A stretch of 64,000 nt of DNA from Microcoleus vaginatus WJT46-NPBG5 (GCA_019359355.1 JAHHHM010000006.1:186001-250000), one strand, 5' to 3'; counted from the stretch's first letter, positions 15,401 to 25,001 are shown. The notes: generated by a model not told the origin, from the sequence alone. Numbers and translations: made by a program.

Positions 15401-16861
15401 CTAAAGATTATCGGCTGCTGGTTGCAGATAATATTGTTCGCGGACACTTTTTAATATCTTGGTCTTTGAAGCATTAGGTTTTAATTCTTCCGCCACTTGC
15501 AAAAGCTCTCGCTCGTGCTTAAGGTTGAGTACCCGCCGAATTTCCTTCACCTCGTCACGAGAAATACCTAGCTTCTCCGCCATGCTGTTATGAAGTTGTA
15601 ATTCTGACCCCTCGATTTTGCCATCAGCGATCGCAATCTCCCAAGCTGCACACAAGAGTAGGCGATGCTTCAACCGCTCGTTATCACTTTGACTACAAGT
15701 TTTTTCCCGATGCTTATCATCGAAAAGAATATTTGTTTGCATAAAAATTTCGTCAAAAGTTTGACGTTCCTTTAGGGCTTTTCCAATCTTATCTCGCTCT
15801 TCCTTCCTAATACCGGAGGTAGTCATCAACCTATGTACAGTATCTTCCTCCTGAGGAGCTAATTCACCGTCTATCCAAGCCATTGGTAAAGCCGCGCTAA
15901 TAACGTCTGATAAAAACTTACTCATCTTGGCGACTTCTTCTTTATTCTTCCAGCCTTTCAAGGTGCTGTAAATCCCGACAGCTACCAATACTCCCAGTCC
16001 CACAGGAGCAGCAAGCGTCAGTAACGAGTAGGTTGATGGACTGACAACAATACCCCTTGATACTCCAAAAAGGCCTCGAATACCTGTCCAAAAACTAGCT
16101 CGTACAAATACTGATGAGGCAACGGTTGAAGCCCCAACACCTGTTAATGTCCCTACAGTTGCACCTGTACCCAAAAAAAGTGCATCTGTTGTCCAATCCG
16201 TGCCTTTATTTTGATTTAATAAAGCTGAATTTAGACCTTGATACTCGGTAACTGAGGCTTGTCCCACGTATAGCTTCAATCCCTCTAATTGGTGATTGAG
16301 ATAGTCATTAAAAGATTTATCCTGAAAGTTAACTCCCTTCTTACTTCCTTCTTCATAAATTTTGTGAGTAGAGTCATTAATAGTCGTTGCAACTTTCTGC
16401 CATGACGACTTGCCAAAAATATCTTTCAAACTCTTAATATCAGCTTCTATGCCATCCAGACCAGCAAAACCTTTTTTTCTCTGTTGCTGAAGGTAATAAC
16501 CTTTATTCATCGTAAAAATTGTATCTAAGACGGCCAGGGAAACTACAAGAGCTATAGCACCTGCAATAGGACTGGTAACTGCACCAATTAAAGGTACACC
16601 CGTCCAAGGTATAAGAGAATAAGCCATAAAAGTCAAAATACTGCCAATTACCAAGAGTCCCCCGGTAATAATTTTGCGTTCTTTTGCAGATGAATCAATA
16701 TCAGAGTACAAAATTTTAATGAGGAGAATATACGAAGGAATTTTAGGGATACGGATCAAAGTAAATTTAATAACAGCAGCTAATACGGGAACCAAAAGAG
16801 CAAAAATGGTGGTCAGGACAGGCAAAACAGCCTGAAGTACGAAGGGAAGAATGATGGGCAT
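15401..16861 (-). CDS. membrane protein with TerB-like domains
   Basis: A 486-residue membrane protein. The N-terminal 130 residues contain several hydrophobic helices and a further pair lies around 225-310. The C-terminal part carries acidic TerB-like modules: WIDGELAPQEEDTVHRLM, and AIADGKIEGSELQLHNSM followed by a helix KLGISRDEVKEIRR. TerB-type folds bind metal through such DG-(K/E)-(L/I)-xxxE loops and are linked with tellurite or phage stress and membrane surveillance; the role here is unknown. It abuts the 88-aa gene downstream. Confidence 0.65.
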   Translation of the reverse strand: MPIILPFVLQAVLPVLTTIFALLVPVLAAVIKFTLIRIPKIPSYILLIKILYSDIDSSAKERKIITGGLLVIGSILTFMAYSLIPWTGVPLIGAVTSPIAGAIALVVSLAVLDTIFTMNKGYYLQQQRKKGFAGLDGIEADIKSLKDIFGKSSWQKVATTINDSTHKIYEEGSKKGVNFQDKSFNDYLNHQLEGLKLYVGQASVTEYQGLNSALLNQNKGTDWTTDALFLGTGATVGTLTGVGASTVASSVFVRASFWTGIRGLFGVSRGIVVSPSTYSLLTLAAPVGLGVLVAVGIYSTLKGWKNKEEVAKMSKFLSDVISAALPMAWIDGELAPQEEDTVHRLMTTSGIRKEERDKIGKALKERQTFDEIFMQTNILFDDKHREKTCSQSDNERLKHRLLLCAAWEIAIADGKIEGSELQLHNSMAEKLGISRDEVKEIRRVLNLKHERELLQVAEELKPNASKTKILKSVREQYYLQPAADNL

Positions 16862-17084
16862 AGCAAATTATTGAAGAGAATTTATGAGAGTTAGTTTGAG
16901 CCTATTTGTAGCTAATCTGGTTCAGTTGCAAGCGTCTTCCGGTTTCCTGGACTAGGGTTGCAGTTGATGGCTATTTAGTTACAGGCAGATCGAGAGTGTT
17001 CCAGATAGAATTTCTTGATGCTAACCAAGAAGGCGCTGCTCCGCACTCGGTAGATTTACTTAATTTTGGTAAGCCGAATAGCTG

Positions 17085-17306
17085 GTGCTAGATATTAGAT
17101 CTTTTGCAAAAGTGATTGCCACCGCATTCTATGGAGAAAGTCTCAGTTACTCCTACTCCCAAGGCTGTTCCAACGGAGGCGGGCAAGCCCTAATGGAAGC
17201 ACAGCGATACCCAAACGACTTTAACGGCATCATTGCTGGGGCACCGGCTGCCATCCAAGCGCCGAGGTCTAATCAGTGCTGTTTTTTCAACCTAATCAAT
17301 TACTAG
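17085..17306 (+). pseudogene. fragment of tannase/feruloyl esterase
   Basis: The frame contains YSQGCSNGGGQALMEAQRYP and FNGIIAGAPAA, which match the region around the catalytic Ser (GCSxGG) of tannase/feruloyl esterase family hydrolases. Full proteins are several hundred residues; only about 55 family residues remain and the rest of the catalytic triad is absent. No supporting frame continues on either side. I call it a decayed remnant. Confidence 0.7.
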
Positions 17307-17697
17307 AAATTAAGTATAACTTAGAGAGAATCTCAGTTCTCGCTGTACTAGAAACCTGAAAAATTTCTGTAGGAGACATTTTGAAATTTTCAAAAATCAA
17401 ATAGAGTGTAAATATCCGTATATTCTTTTTACAAAGAAAGAAAAAAATTAACATTAAAATAGATTAAAAAAATTACGAAAAAACCTCTTGTTTCTATTGT
17501 TAGCGCTGAAGTCGCCGGAACATTTGGTTTGAGGACGCTTTGCTTACCAATGAGATGAGAGCGCTCGCTAATCGTTTAATTTTACTAAAAGTTTAAAATC
17601 TACTGTGTAAGAGGGTATGAGGCAAAACAAGAATTATTTAAAACTATAGAATTACAATAGAGTAGGTAGTTTATGTTATTAAGGAATTTGGGTTTTC
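17307..17697. other. AT-rich gap upstream of the DCC gene
   Basis: No gene is evident. The sequence is strongly AT-rich between 17380 and 17500. AAGGA about 12 bases before 17698 is a plausible ribosome binding site for the next gene. Confidence 0.5.
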
Positions 17698-18108
17698 ATG
17701 CCTTACCACGTTATTTATGATGGCAATTGCAATCTGTGTGTCACCCTGGTGCAGCAGCTAGAAAATTTAGACAAAGGGCAACTATTTACCTACATTCCCA
17801 TGCAAGATCCAGAGGCGCTGAGTCAGTTTGGCGTCACGCCGCAAGATTGTGAACTGGGGATGATTTTAATCGATGCCGGCAATCCCCAGCGCCGGTGGCA
17901 AGGCAGTGATGCCGCAGAAGAAATTGGACGGCTGTTACCCGCCGGCTACGTGTTTGTGGAAGCCTACCGGGCACTACCGGGGCTAAAGTGGGCCGGCGAT
18001 CGCTTCTACGAACAAATTCGTGATAACCGCTACACCATATTTGGTAAACGCTCAAGCACCTACCAATCTACCTACCCCAGCACTTGCAGCAACAACACTT
18101 GCCGCTAG
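17698..18108 (+). CDS. DCC family (DUF393) thiol oxidoreductase-like protein
   Basis: A 136-residue protein of the DCC1/DUF393 family, named for the N-terminal motif DGxCxxC; here it is YDGNCNLC (7-14). The fold is thioredoxin-related and the family is annotated as putative thiol-disulfide oxidoreductase, although the chemistry is little tested. The region YRALPGLKWAGDRFYEQIRDNRY is typical of the family. The last 15 residues are Ser/Thr-rich with a CSNNTC pair and may be a lineage-specific tail. Confidence 0.85.
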   Translation: MPYHVIYDGNCNLCVTLVQQLENLDKGQLFTYIPMQDPEALSQFGVTPQDCELGMILIDAGNPQRRWQGSDAAEEIGRLLPAGYVFVEAYRALPGLKWAGDRFYEQIRDNRYTIFGKRSSTYQSTYPSTCSNNTCR

Positions 18109-18110
18109 CA

Positions 18111-18149
18111 CCCATGCCCAATGCCCCATGCCCCATGCCCAATCCCCCT
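18111..18149. repeat. heptamer-type short tandem repeat
   Basis: CCCATGCCCAATGCCCCATG-like units fill the short space between two convergent genes. They match the GGGGCATGGG family seen on the other strand at 22061, 23738, 30772, 40896 and 49401. Confidence 0.8.
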
Positions 18150-18576
18150 AATTTCCCGGACTATTAAACACGTCTAAAACCTGCCGGCAAAAGTGTTTCA
18201 GCATATCTGCAGCGCTAGGTGCCGGCTCAGATAGCCCAACAAACTGCCAACTGTCCACCGTGGAAAATCGCCACTGTTTGCCTTGATGGTCAAATCCAGC
18301 CGCTTCTACCCCAATCGCCCGCCGATGTTCATCTAGTGGATCTTCATAAAAGCGAATCTGAACCAAAATACTGCGACTCTGGAATAGCCGGCTTCTGCCA
18401 GGGAAATGGAAGCCAATATCAATCGAATCGGGATCGACGAGTTCCAGAGTATCCGGATCGTTCATCCAGGGCTTAAGATCCACCCTTATATCTGGAAACT
18501 CTGACTTAAATAAATTAACCACAGTCGCGATTTTGCTGGCAACTTCAATATTCTGAGCCTTCTCAGCTGCGTTCAC
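18148..18576 (-). CDS. conserved-type unknown protein, 142 aa
   Basis: A soluble acidic protein of 142 residues (SKIATVVNLFKSEFPDIRVD near the start, VDSWQFVGLSEPAPSAAD near the end). I believe it is a cyanobacterial conserved family, but I know of no function. I chose GTG 18576 because AGGAGGG sits at a good distance from it; the TTG at 18582 is too close to that site. It is convergent with the DCC gene and divergent from the next gene. Confidence 0.65.
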   Translation of the reverse strand: MNAAEKAQNIEVASKIATVVNLFKSEFPDIRVDLKPWMNDPDTLELVDPDSIDIGFHFPGRSRLFQSRSILVQIRFYEDPLDEHRRAIGVEAAGFDHQGKQWRFSTVDSWQFVGLSEPAPSAADMLKHFCRQVLDVFNSPGN

Positions 18577-18711
18577 TCCCAACCCTCCTACTAACGTGCT
18601 ATCAGATGTGATCTAATGGTTTCAGATGGGTAAACACCAGTTTTTCATATCAAGATAGCTTATACCCCTGCCAAAAAAGCGGCAATCAACAGAAGACTAG
18701 GAGTCAAACAG

Positions 18712-19098
18712 ATGGCCACCCCCTGCCACATTATTGTTGAAGGGAATCCCGTAATCATCTACGCCAGTCGGAATGGAAGCCCCGACAAAGTGCGGCGTAT
18801 CCTCAAACCCTTTCTAGAAAAATTTTTGCAAGAGAGAGAAACCGCTGGAGAATACTGTGATACACCTGAGTGTTTAGTGGCTCAGATTGTTGTCCGCTTT
18901 GGGTTTGAGATTTGTGAGGATGATTTCTCTAATTTAAAAGTAAGCTTGGCTTACGATCCAACGGTGGAGTACCTTTACTCCGTTGCAGTCGATCAACAGG
19001 TGAGTGTTTGGGTGCCAGAAGAAGAATATCGCCAAAATCCCAGCTTGGGTTTAAAAGCGTGTCGTCAGGTGGAGGGGGAAGGCTGGCGCATTGACTAA
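18712..19098 (+). CDS. unknown protein, 128 aa
   Basis: A soluble 128-residue protein beginning MATPCHIIVEGNPVIIYASR, with helix-rich charged middle parts and VSVWVPEEEYRQNP near the end. It lacks a signal peptide and membrane segment. AGGAG lies 8 bases before the ATG, so the start is good. I do not recognise a functional domain; the pattern is of a small alpha/beta fold. Confidence 0.65.
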   Translation: MATPCHIIVEGNPVIIYASRNGSPDKVRRILKPFLEKFLQERETAGEYCDTPECLVAQIVVRFGFEICEDDFSNLKVSLAYDPTVEYLYSVAVDQQVSVWVPEEEYRQNPSLGLKACRQVEGEGWRID

Positions 19099-19201
19099 TT
19101 TGCTGTCATTTTAATCCCCTTTAGGGATTAGCCTGGGAGTTGAATCCCAGGCGTGCTGGCTCGATGTTATTGAGAATTGTTTAACCGATCAGGGGAATTG
19201 T

Positions 19202-21628
19202 TTAAAGCACGACGGTGGCAGATGAGTTCTGAAGATCGGGTTCAACCGGCGCTTCAGTTGCCGGCAAAACCCGAACACGGGCAAATCTAAGACCACTGAC
19301 GCCTTGCAATTGCTCCACCATGCCGGTTTCAATTTCCTTATCCACCCAACCTTGACGGGCTAAATAACGTAGATATTCTTGGTATTGCGCCCACTCAGCA
19401 TCGGTAGAATACACCACCGTTAACATTGCCGGCTGCGTAATCCGAGTTCGGGTTTGAGCATCCACACCTTTATCAATCCGCTTTTTCACAATTTCATAGC
19501 GGGTGTCGCGGCTGCCTCGCACATCAAACAGGTTCTCCGTTTGTTCGTCGTGAAAAATATCGACGGTTGAATCTTGGACTAAAACCAAATGCGTCACTTG
19601 CATCAAAGTCCCGCATTCTTCTTGAATCCGAAAGGCGGTTCGGGCACAGTCGCAGACAGCACAAAGCTGTTCGTAACGCAGGCTGCGTAGCTGAAACGGG
19701 GTAAACTTCGGGTCAATGGAGGCACCGGCATAAATCATGTGATCAATGCCATCTGTAAATTCAACGTCGCAGTAGTGAGGGGTAATTTTCTGCATCCGAA
19801 TTTGCCAGCGTTCCCACGTCTCGCGCAGCAACAGATTAATTTGGTTGATCGTATCGTCATAGCGGGCGCGGGCAATATAAACACATCCATGTTCATTGGC
19901 ACAGCCTTGCCGATAAGCTTCCACCGCAGCGAGTGCTGCCGGCCCACATTGGACAAAATAATCAAAATAAACTTCTACGCGATCTTTAAGATATTGCGTT
20001 GCGGTAACTTCCGCATCAACCATCACTTGACCGTGCAATTGTTCAATACAATGGAGCAAATCCAGCCGTAACTGTTCACCAAAAGGCGTGGGTTGAAATT
20101 GGCAAACCGCCTCTACCACCACGAGTGCCAGCCGAAATTGTTCCAGCAGATCCAGCTGGATCGCCCGGTTGCGCTCGTCAGATGAACCGCGAATATCAGA
20201 AATCCCATACAGTGGGTAAACATCCGTAAACACGATCGGTTCTGGTGGCAATCCCCAACTGCGGCGCTCAGCTTCCTGCAAAAACCGCCACTCAACGGCA
20301 GCGTGGATATTGTGCAGAGTGGTCACCCGCTGCTGAATCGCTTGGCGCAAAGCCGCAATAAAAGCCGGCGTCAACACTTCCGCGTGTTTGCAATCCACTC
20401 CTGTGAAGTTGTGGGGGAGATCGCTCGTCAAACCGACTAAACCGGCAAGTTGGCCGGTTCCTGGCCCTGCTTCTACCGCTTTGACCACAAGCGGAATGAG
20501 CAACATTGAGCGAATGCCCATTTCTAATAATTTCCGCTCACAATCAGTTTGGCAATCTAAACTCAAATCCGGTACATTCCAAACTTGATTCGCTTGGGCA
20601 GATCGCAGGAAATGTGAGCCTCGCAGAGACTGCATTGGGTAAACACTGGGCTTTAATTCTCCTCGGTAATTGCCGAAAAACAGTTGGGCTTGATCGCGTT
20701 CCGCACTCAAAAGAAGGGTGTTCTGGGCGCGAAATAGAGATTTCATGCGCCGGTTAATTTGTTTAAACTTATTCGGTCGCAAAATTGAATCTCGCTCGAT
20801 CAGCAGTTGCGTCAACCGGCGCATGGTTTCCTGAGCAGTAACATCAAATCCCTCAAGCAGCAACAATCCTTCGACTCGGTAATTATCTAAACGCAGTCGT
20901 TGCTCTAAAACCGGCAGATCGCTCGCAACTAAACCGATGGCATCTTTTAATTGGAGTTTGCCTTCTGGCATCGACAGCTTGTGTAGCTTTAAATCGGCAA
21001 ATTCATCGATCTTAGAATTGCGCCGGCTCACCTTTAAGCGATCAGAGGTTAACCAAAATTCGATAAACCGGGGTTCCTGAGCATTAAGACTGTGAAGCGT
21101 CGCCACCAATGGCTCATCAAGCAAACGCAATTCTCGTAAATCAATGTGATATAAATCTCTAAGAACTAAATGCAAAACATGACGCCGATAAAGTTCTTCT
21201 GCCGCCGCTTCACTAACATCTTGAAACAGATCCAGTAGTCGAATTTTCTGGCCGGCACCCATTTCATTGCTGATCCCTGCCGGCAACTCTTCAATCCCAG
21301 CGAGCCGGCGAAACGCATCATTGCCATAGCGGACAATCAAATCACCGGCTGTGTTTGTCTTTGCTGCCTCCTCCCAAGATATTGCTGCCATCAGCAGCCG
21401 GCTAGAGCTTTGAAAACAACTGAGCCAATCCTTCTCTCGTTTCCAGGCTTTGAGTTGTTCTATTTCAGGGGATGGGAATTGCGTTGCCAAAGTCTGCAAA
21501 ATCCGGTCTATATTGTCTGTGTCGCTTGAAAGATTTTGCTCATTCTCTAGGTTCCCGTTATTCCTCATCGCCGGCTCTAATGCGCTGTTGCTGTTCTCCA
21601 GATCGACAATTGGCTCGGAGGTAGACAT
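19202..21628 (-). CDS. large GAF-type sensor-like protein
   Basis: A soluble 808-residue protein without membrane segments. An N-terminal PAS-like stretch includes GDLIVRYGNDAFRRLAGIEE (about 95-115). A GAF-like part follows at about 300-440 (NTLLLSAERDQAQLFFG, then GIRSMLLIPLVVKAVEAGPG and LAGLVGLTSD). The C-terminal 350 residues are helical and unassigned, with no kinase, cyclase or EAL/GGDEF signature. It is probably a sensor or scaffold specific to cyanobacteria. It is monocistronic. Confidence 0.6.
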   Translation of the reverse strand: MSTSEPIVDLENSNSALEPAMRNNGNLENEQNLSSDTDNIDRILQTLATQFPSPEIEQLKAWKREKDWLSCFQSSSRLLMAAISWEEAAKTNTAGDLIVRYGNDAFRRLAGIEELPAGISNEMGAGQKIRLLDLFQDVSEAAAEELYRRHVLHLVLRDLYHIDLRELRLLDEPLVATLHSLNAQEPRFIEFWLTSDRLKVSRRNSKIDEFADLKLHKLSMPEGKLQLKDAIGLVASDLPVLEQRLRLDNYRVEGLLLLEGFDVTAQETMRRLTQLLIERDSILRPNKFKQINRRMKSLFRAQNTLLLSAERDQAQLFFGNYRGELKPSVYPMQSLRGSHFLRSAQANQVWNVPDLSLDCQTDCERKLLEMGIRSMLLIPLVVKAVEAGPGTGQLAGLVGLTSDLPHNFTGVDCKHAEVLTPAFIAALRQAIQQRVTTLHNIHAAVEWRFLQEAERRSWGLPPEPIVFTDVYPLYGISDIRGSSDERNRAIQLDLLEQFRLALVVVEAVCQFQPTPFGEQLRLDLLHCIEQLHGQVMVDAEVTATQYLKDRVEVYFDYFVQCGPAALAAVEAYRQGCANEHGCVYIARARYDDTINQINLLLRETWERWQIRMQKITPHYCDVEFTDGIDHMIYAGASIDPKFTPFQLRSLRYEQLCAVCDCARTAFRIQEECGTLMQVTHLVLVQDSTVDIFHDEQTENLFDVRGSRDTRYEIVKKRIDKGVDAQTRTRITQPAMLTVVYSTDAEWAQYQEYLRYLARQGWVDKEIETGMVEQLQGVSGLRFARVRVLPATEAPVEPDLQNSSATVVL

Positions 21629-22246
21629 GGGCCTGCACCTTATTCAATATTGAGAGAGTTTGATAACGTGTAACCCTGATTAAAAAAAGCCTGCCAGCGC
21701 TGAATCCGCTCCATTATGGGCGATTCAGAACATAGCAGGGGCTAAAGAACCCAAAGTTTTTCGAGCTTTTGCCTTATCTGGATAACTGAGTTGACTTCCT
21801 TGTTTCCCCTCACGCTCTGAGCTTCGCTTGATCTGCGACTGACATCGAGCTAGTTAGGGATTGGTCAGGAAAGCCGGCTCAGTTTGCTCCTAGATGTCAT
21901 AGATGCTGTGAGAAAATTGTAAAAAATTTCCGCTTTAATTAGTTAAATTTAGACGAATTAGCAATGGCTAGGTGAATTTCAATCGACTTTTTGCCGGTGC
22001 CGTTTCCTGTGTTGGCGGATGGTTGCCGGCTCTTAATTCTGGTGTCAAATTGAAAGCGTTGGGTATGGGCATGGGGCAAGGCTTCGCCAACCTAAAGGTA
22101 TGGGGATGGGGCTATTAAAAACTGCCCTTCAGGACTCAGGACTGAGCACTCAGGACTTAATACCGCCCTTCCCACGGCTCAAATCCCATAAAAGGTTATC
22201 CTAATCTATAAGTCTTAAAAGAAAATTATCTAGAAACGATCCTTCC
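21629..22246. other. intergenic gap upstream of ffh
   Basis: I see no gene in these 618 bases, which lie between divergent transcripts. Positions 22061-22111 hold a GGGTATGGGCATGGGGCAAG-type repeat with the AAGGCTTCGCCAACCTAAAG core, and 22128-22160 hold tandem AGGACTCAGGACTGAGCACT-like heptamers. The AT-rich stretch at 21910-21960 could carry promoters for both directions. Confidence 0.6.
22061..22160. repeat. heptamer repeat cluster
   Basis: It contains the dispersed GGGGCAAGGCTTCGCCAACC module and CAGGACT tandem heptamers. Related clusters are at 23738-23892, 30772-30822, 40896-41001 and, for the second type only, 27481-27541. Confidence 0.75.
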
Positions 22247-23725
22247 ATGTTCGACGCACTTGCCGACCGCTTAGAAGCTGCCTGGAAAAAACTGCGAGGT
22301 CAGGACAAAATCTCGGAATCCAATATCCAAGAGGCTTTGCGGGATGTTCGCAGAGCGCTTCTGGAAGCCGATGTTAACCTCCAGGTGGTTAAAGATTTTA
22401 TTGCTGAGGTGGAAGCCAAAGCCCAAGGTGCTGAGGTGATTACCGGCGTTAGGCCGGCTCAGCAGTTCATTAAAATTGTCCACGACGAACTCGTGCAAGT
22501 GATGGGGGAAACGAATGTTCCCCTCGCCACTGCTGACACGAAGCCAACAATCGTGCTGATGGCCGGTTTGCAAGGGACAGGTAAAACCACCGCCTCTGCC
22601 AAGCTAGCCTTACACCTGCGTAAAATTAATCGCACCGCCATGCTGGTGGCAACCGATATTTACCGGCCGGCTGCGGTTGACCAATTGGTGACGCTGGGTA
22701 AGCAAATAGGCGTGCCGGTGTTTGAACTGGGCACCGGCACCGATCCGGTTGAAATTGCCCGTCAAGGTCTTGAGAAAGCGATCGCAGAGAACGTCGATAC
22801 CGTGATTATCGACACTGCCGGTCGTCTGCAAATCGACCAAGACATGATGGCGGAGCTTGCACGAATTAAAGAAACTGTCAAGCCCCACGAAACTTTACTT
22901 GTCGTGGACGCCATGACCGGCCAAGAAGCCGCCAACCTCACCCGCACCTTCCACGACCAAATCGGCATCACCGGGGCAATTCTCACCAAGCTAGATGGGG
23001 ATAGCAGAGGTGGTGCAGCCCTTTCAGTGCGGCAAATTTCCGGCGCACCGATTAAATTTGTCGGCGTCGGCGAAAAAGTCGAAGCGCTGCAACCATTTTA
23101 CCCAGATCGGATGGCGTCTCGGATTTTGGGGATGGGAGACGTTCTTACCTTAGTTGAGAAAGCCGCTGAGGAAGTCGATATTGCAGATGCCGAGAAGATG
23201 CAAGAGAAAATCCTCACGGCAAAGTTTGACTTTACCGACTTTCTCAAGCAGATGCGGCTAATGAAGAACATGGGTTCTCTCGGCGGTTTGCTCAAGCTGA
23301 TTCCGGGGATGAATAAGGTTTCAGACGAGGATTTGCGAAAAGGCGAATCCCAGCTGAAACAGGCAGAGGCGATGATCAATTCCATGACGATTGAAGAACG
23401 CCGCAACCCTGATGTATTAGCCGGTTCACCCAGCCGGCGGCGACGCATTGCCAAAGGTTCGGGTTATGGAGAAAAAGAAGTCACCGATTTGGTGACCAAC
23501 TTTACCAAAATGCGAGCAATGATGCAGCAAATGGGCCAAGGCCAGTTTCCGGGGATGGGAATGCCGGGAATAGGTGGCATGGGCGGCATGGGCGGTATGG
23601 GCGGTGGCCCTTGGGGTGGCAACAATGCGCCCCAGCCCGGTTGGCGAGGATATCCAGGTGGAAATCCAGCCGCTAACAAGAAAAAGAAAAAGGAAAAAAA
23701 GAAGAAAGGTTTCGGTCAACTGTAG
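22247..23725 (+). CDS. ffh: signal recognition particle protein Ffh (SRP54)
   Basis: The GTPase subunit of the signal recognition particle, which binds 4.5S RNA and signal sequences and docks with FtsY at the membrane. At 492 residues it has the usual N, G and M domains. GTPase motifs visible are GLQGTGKTT (about 105-113), DTAGRLQID and TKLDGDSRGG. The methionine-rich M domain begins near 300. The C-terminal 70 residues are a Gly/Met-rich linker (GMGGMGGMGG) and a Lys-rich tail. The order ffh-rpsP-KH gene is a classical neighbourhood for translation and export genes. Confidence 0.97.
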   Translation: MFDALADRLEAAWKKLRGQDKISESNIQEALRDVRRALLEADVNLQVVKDFIAEVEAKAQGAEVITGVRPAQQFIKIVHDELVQVMGETNVPLATADTKPTIVLMAGLQGTGKTTASAKLALHLRKINRTAMLVATDIYRPAAVDQLVTLGKQIGVPVFELGTGTDPVEIARQGLEKAIAENVDTVIIDTAGRLQIDQDMMAELARIKETVKPHETLLVVDAMTGQEAANLTRTFHDQIGITGAILTKLDGDSRGGAALSVRQISGAPIKFVGVGEKVEALQPFYPDRMASRILGMGDVLTLVEKAAEEVDIADAEKMQEKILTAKFDFTDFLKQMRLMKNMGSLGGLLKLIPGMNKVSDEDLRKGESQLKQAEAMINSMTIEERRNPDVLAGSPSRRRRIAKGSGYGEKEVTDLVTNFTKMRAMMQQMGQGQFPGMGMPGIGGMGGMGGMGGGPWGGNNAPQPGWRGYPGGNPAANKKKKKEKKKKGFGQL

Positions 23726-23737
23726 CCATCAGCAATA

Positions 23738-23892
23738 GGGGCATGGGGCGTGGGGCATTGGGCAAGGCTGCGCCAACCTAAAGGTATGGGCATGGCTTCG
23801 CCAACCTAAAGGTATGGGTATGGGGAATATAAAATGCTCTCCCACTCAGGACTCAGGACTCTCCCCATCTCCCGCTCTCCCACTCAGCACTC
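23738..23892. repeat. heptamer repeat cluster between ffh and rpsP
   Basis: Two copies of the (G)GCTxCGCCAACCTAAAGGTA module are followed by ACTCAGGACTCAGGACT heptamers. The cluster fills most of the gap between ffh and rpsP. Confidence 0.8.
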
Positions 23893-24008
23893 CTTAACAC
23901 CCAATCTAGTAAGTGGTATAATGGGGAACTCTCAGGCAAATGAAATTTAAAAGCTGGTAGCTGATAGCTGATAGCTTAAAATCTTAAACGGAGCATAGGG
24001 TATCAAAC

Positions 24009-24257
24009 ATGGTCAAATTGCGCTTAAAGCGGTATGGCAAAAAGAGGGAAGTGAGCTATCGGATCGTAGCGATGAAAAGCAGCGATCGTCGCGATGGTCG
24101 TCCCTTAGAAGAACTGGGCTTCTTCAATCCCAGAACCGATGAAGTCAGACTGGACGTTCCGGCGATTGTCAAGCGTCTGCAACAAGGAGCACAGCCCACC
24201 GAGACAGTGCGTGCCCTTCTGAAAAAAGCCAATGTCTTTGAGCAAGTCAGTGGTTAA
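24009..24257 (+). CDS. rpsP: 30S ribosomal protein bS16
   Basis: A small-subunit protein needed for 30S assembly. The 82-residue sequence has the hallmark N-terminus [20 protein letters not shown] and the GFFNPRTDE segment. The length is normal for cyanobacteria. The following KH-domain gene starts inside its last codons (26-bp overlap), so the two are translated from one message. Confidence 0.97.
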   Translation: MVKLRLKRYGKKREVSYRIVAMKSSDRRDGRPLEELGFFNPRTDEVRLDVPAIVKRLQQGAQPTETVRALLKKANVFEQVSG

Positions 24258-24660
24258 CCCACAAGGGATATCACAAAGCGACTCCCCCTCAGCCGGTCCA
24301 CAATACGATGAACTGGTACGTTTTTTAGTCCAGCCTTTTTTAGACGCGTCAGACGCCTTGAAAGTGGATTGCGAAATCTCTCCCAGCAAACCACGGGTTT
24401 GGGTACGTCTGGCCATTGAGGGCGACGATAAAGGACGTGTATTCGGTCGGGGCAGACGCAATATAGAAGCGATACGCATGGTGTTGGAAGCGACTGCTCA
24501 AGCTGCCGGCCAGTCACTTCACCTGGATATTTACGGGGCGGGAAATTCAAGAACGGATACGCCGCCGCCCACTCGCGAAGCGAATCCGAGAATCCCCAGA
24601 CCTCAATCTCGCCAGTCTGGTTTACCTAGACCGTCTTCTCAACCACGCTCTCCCGAATGA
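24232..24660 (+). CDS. KH-domain RNA-binding protein (KhpA type)
   Basis: A 142-residue KH-domain protein found next to rpsP in many bacteria. The KH core runs from about 25 to 100, with [20 protein letters not shown] as the RNA-binding turn. The canonical GxxG loop reads GRGR here, so the second glycine is replaced by arginine. The C-terminal 40 residues are a Pro/Arg/Ser-rich disordered tail not found in short KhpA proteins. It overlaps rpsP; a hairpin terminator follows at 24682. GTG 24250 is an alternative start. Confidence 0.85.
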   Translation: MSLSKSVVNPQGISQSDSPSAGPQYDELVRFLVQPFLDASDALKVDCEISPSKPRVWVRLAIEGDDKGRVFGRGRRNIEAIRMVLEATAQAAGQSLHLDIYGAGNSRTDTPPPTREANPRIPRPQSRQSGLPRPSSQPRSPE

Positions 24661-24681
24661 GTCAATTGAGCGAAGAAAAAA

Positions 24682-24703
24682 CCCGCTCAATTTTATGAGC
24701 GGG
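24682..24703 (+). terminator. terminator of rpsP-KH operon
   Basis: CCCGCTCA pairs perfectly with TGAGCGGG around a 6-base loop, preceded by an A-run and followed by AAAGTTTT. Confidence 0.75.
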
Positions 24704-24769
24704 AAAGTTTTATAGCTAGTAAATTAAATCGCTACCGGCAGAAAAAATGTAAGGAGGTGGACATAGAAA

Positions 24770-24943
24770 TTGGCAGAAGTCCGTTTGGGAGAAAATGAGT
24801 CGATTGAGTCGGCTTTAAGGCGCTTTAAAAAGAAAATTCAGAAGGCTGGGATTTTGTTTGAGGTTAAACGTCACGAACGTTATGAAAAACCCAGCCTGCG
24901 TCGTAAGCGCAAAGCGGAAGCTACCCGCAAGTACCGTCAATAA
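24770..24943 (+). CDS. rpsU: 30S ribosomal protein bS21, TTG start
   Basis: A 57-residue ribosomal protein bS21, small enough to be overlooked. The sequence starts [20 protein letters not shown], the family signature, and ends in a basic tail ([14 protein letters not shown]). The start is a TTG: AAGGAGGT at 24751-24758 is 11 bases upstream and no ATG or GTG is available in frame between them. It lies between two hairpin terminators and is therefore probably a single-gene transcript. Confidence 0.93.
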   Translation: MAEVRLGENESIESALRRFKKKIQKAGILFEVKRHERYEKPSLRRKRKAEATRKYRQ

Positions 24944-25001
24944 GATCGTCGCTCGGAAACCGGGCACCCCAACACTTCACAAATCGGTGGGGCTGCCGGC
25001 T

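Noticed and set aside
19739-20071. A 110-residue + strand frame within the GAF-type gene
   Set aside because: Antisense to a long clear coding frame, no start signal.
22271-22573. Minus-strand frames across ffh (also 22610-22888 and 23098-23454)
   Set aside because: ffh is certain on the + strand; these are antisense shadows with no family resemblance.
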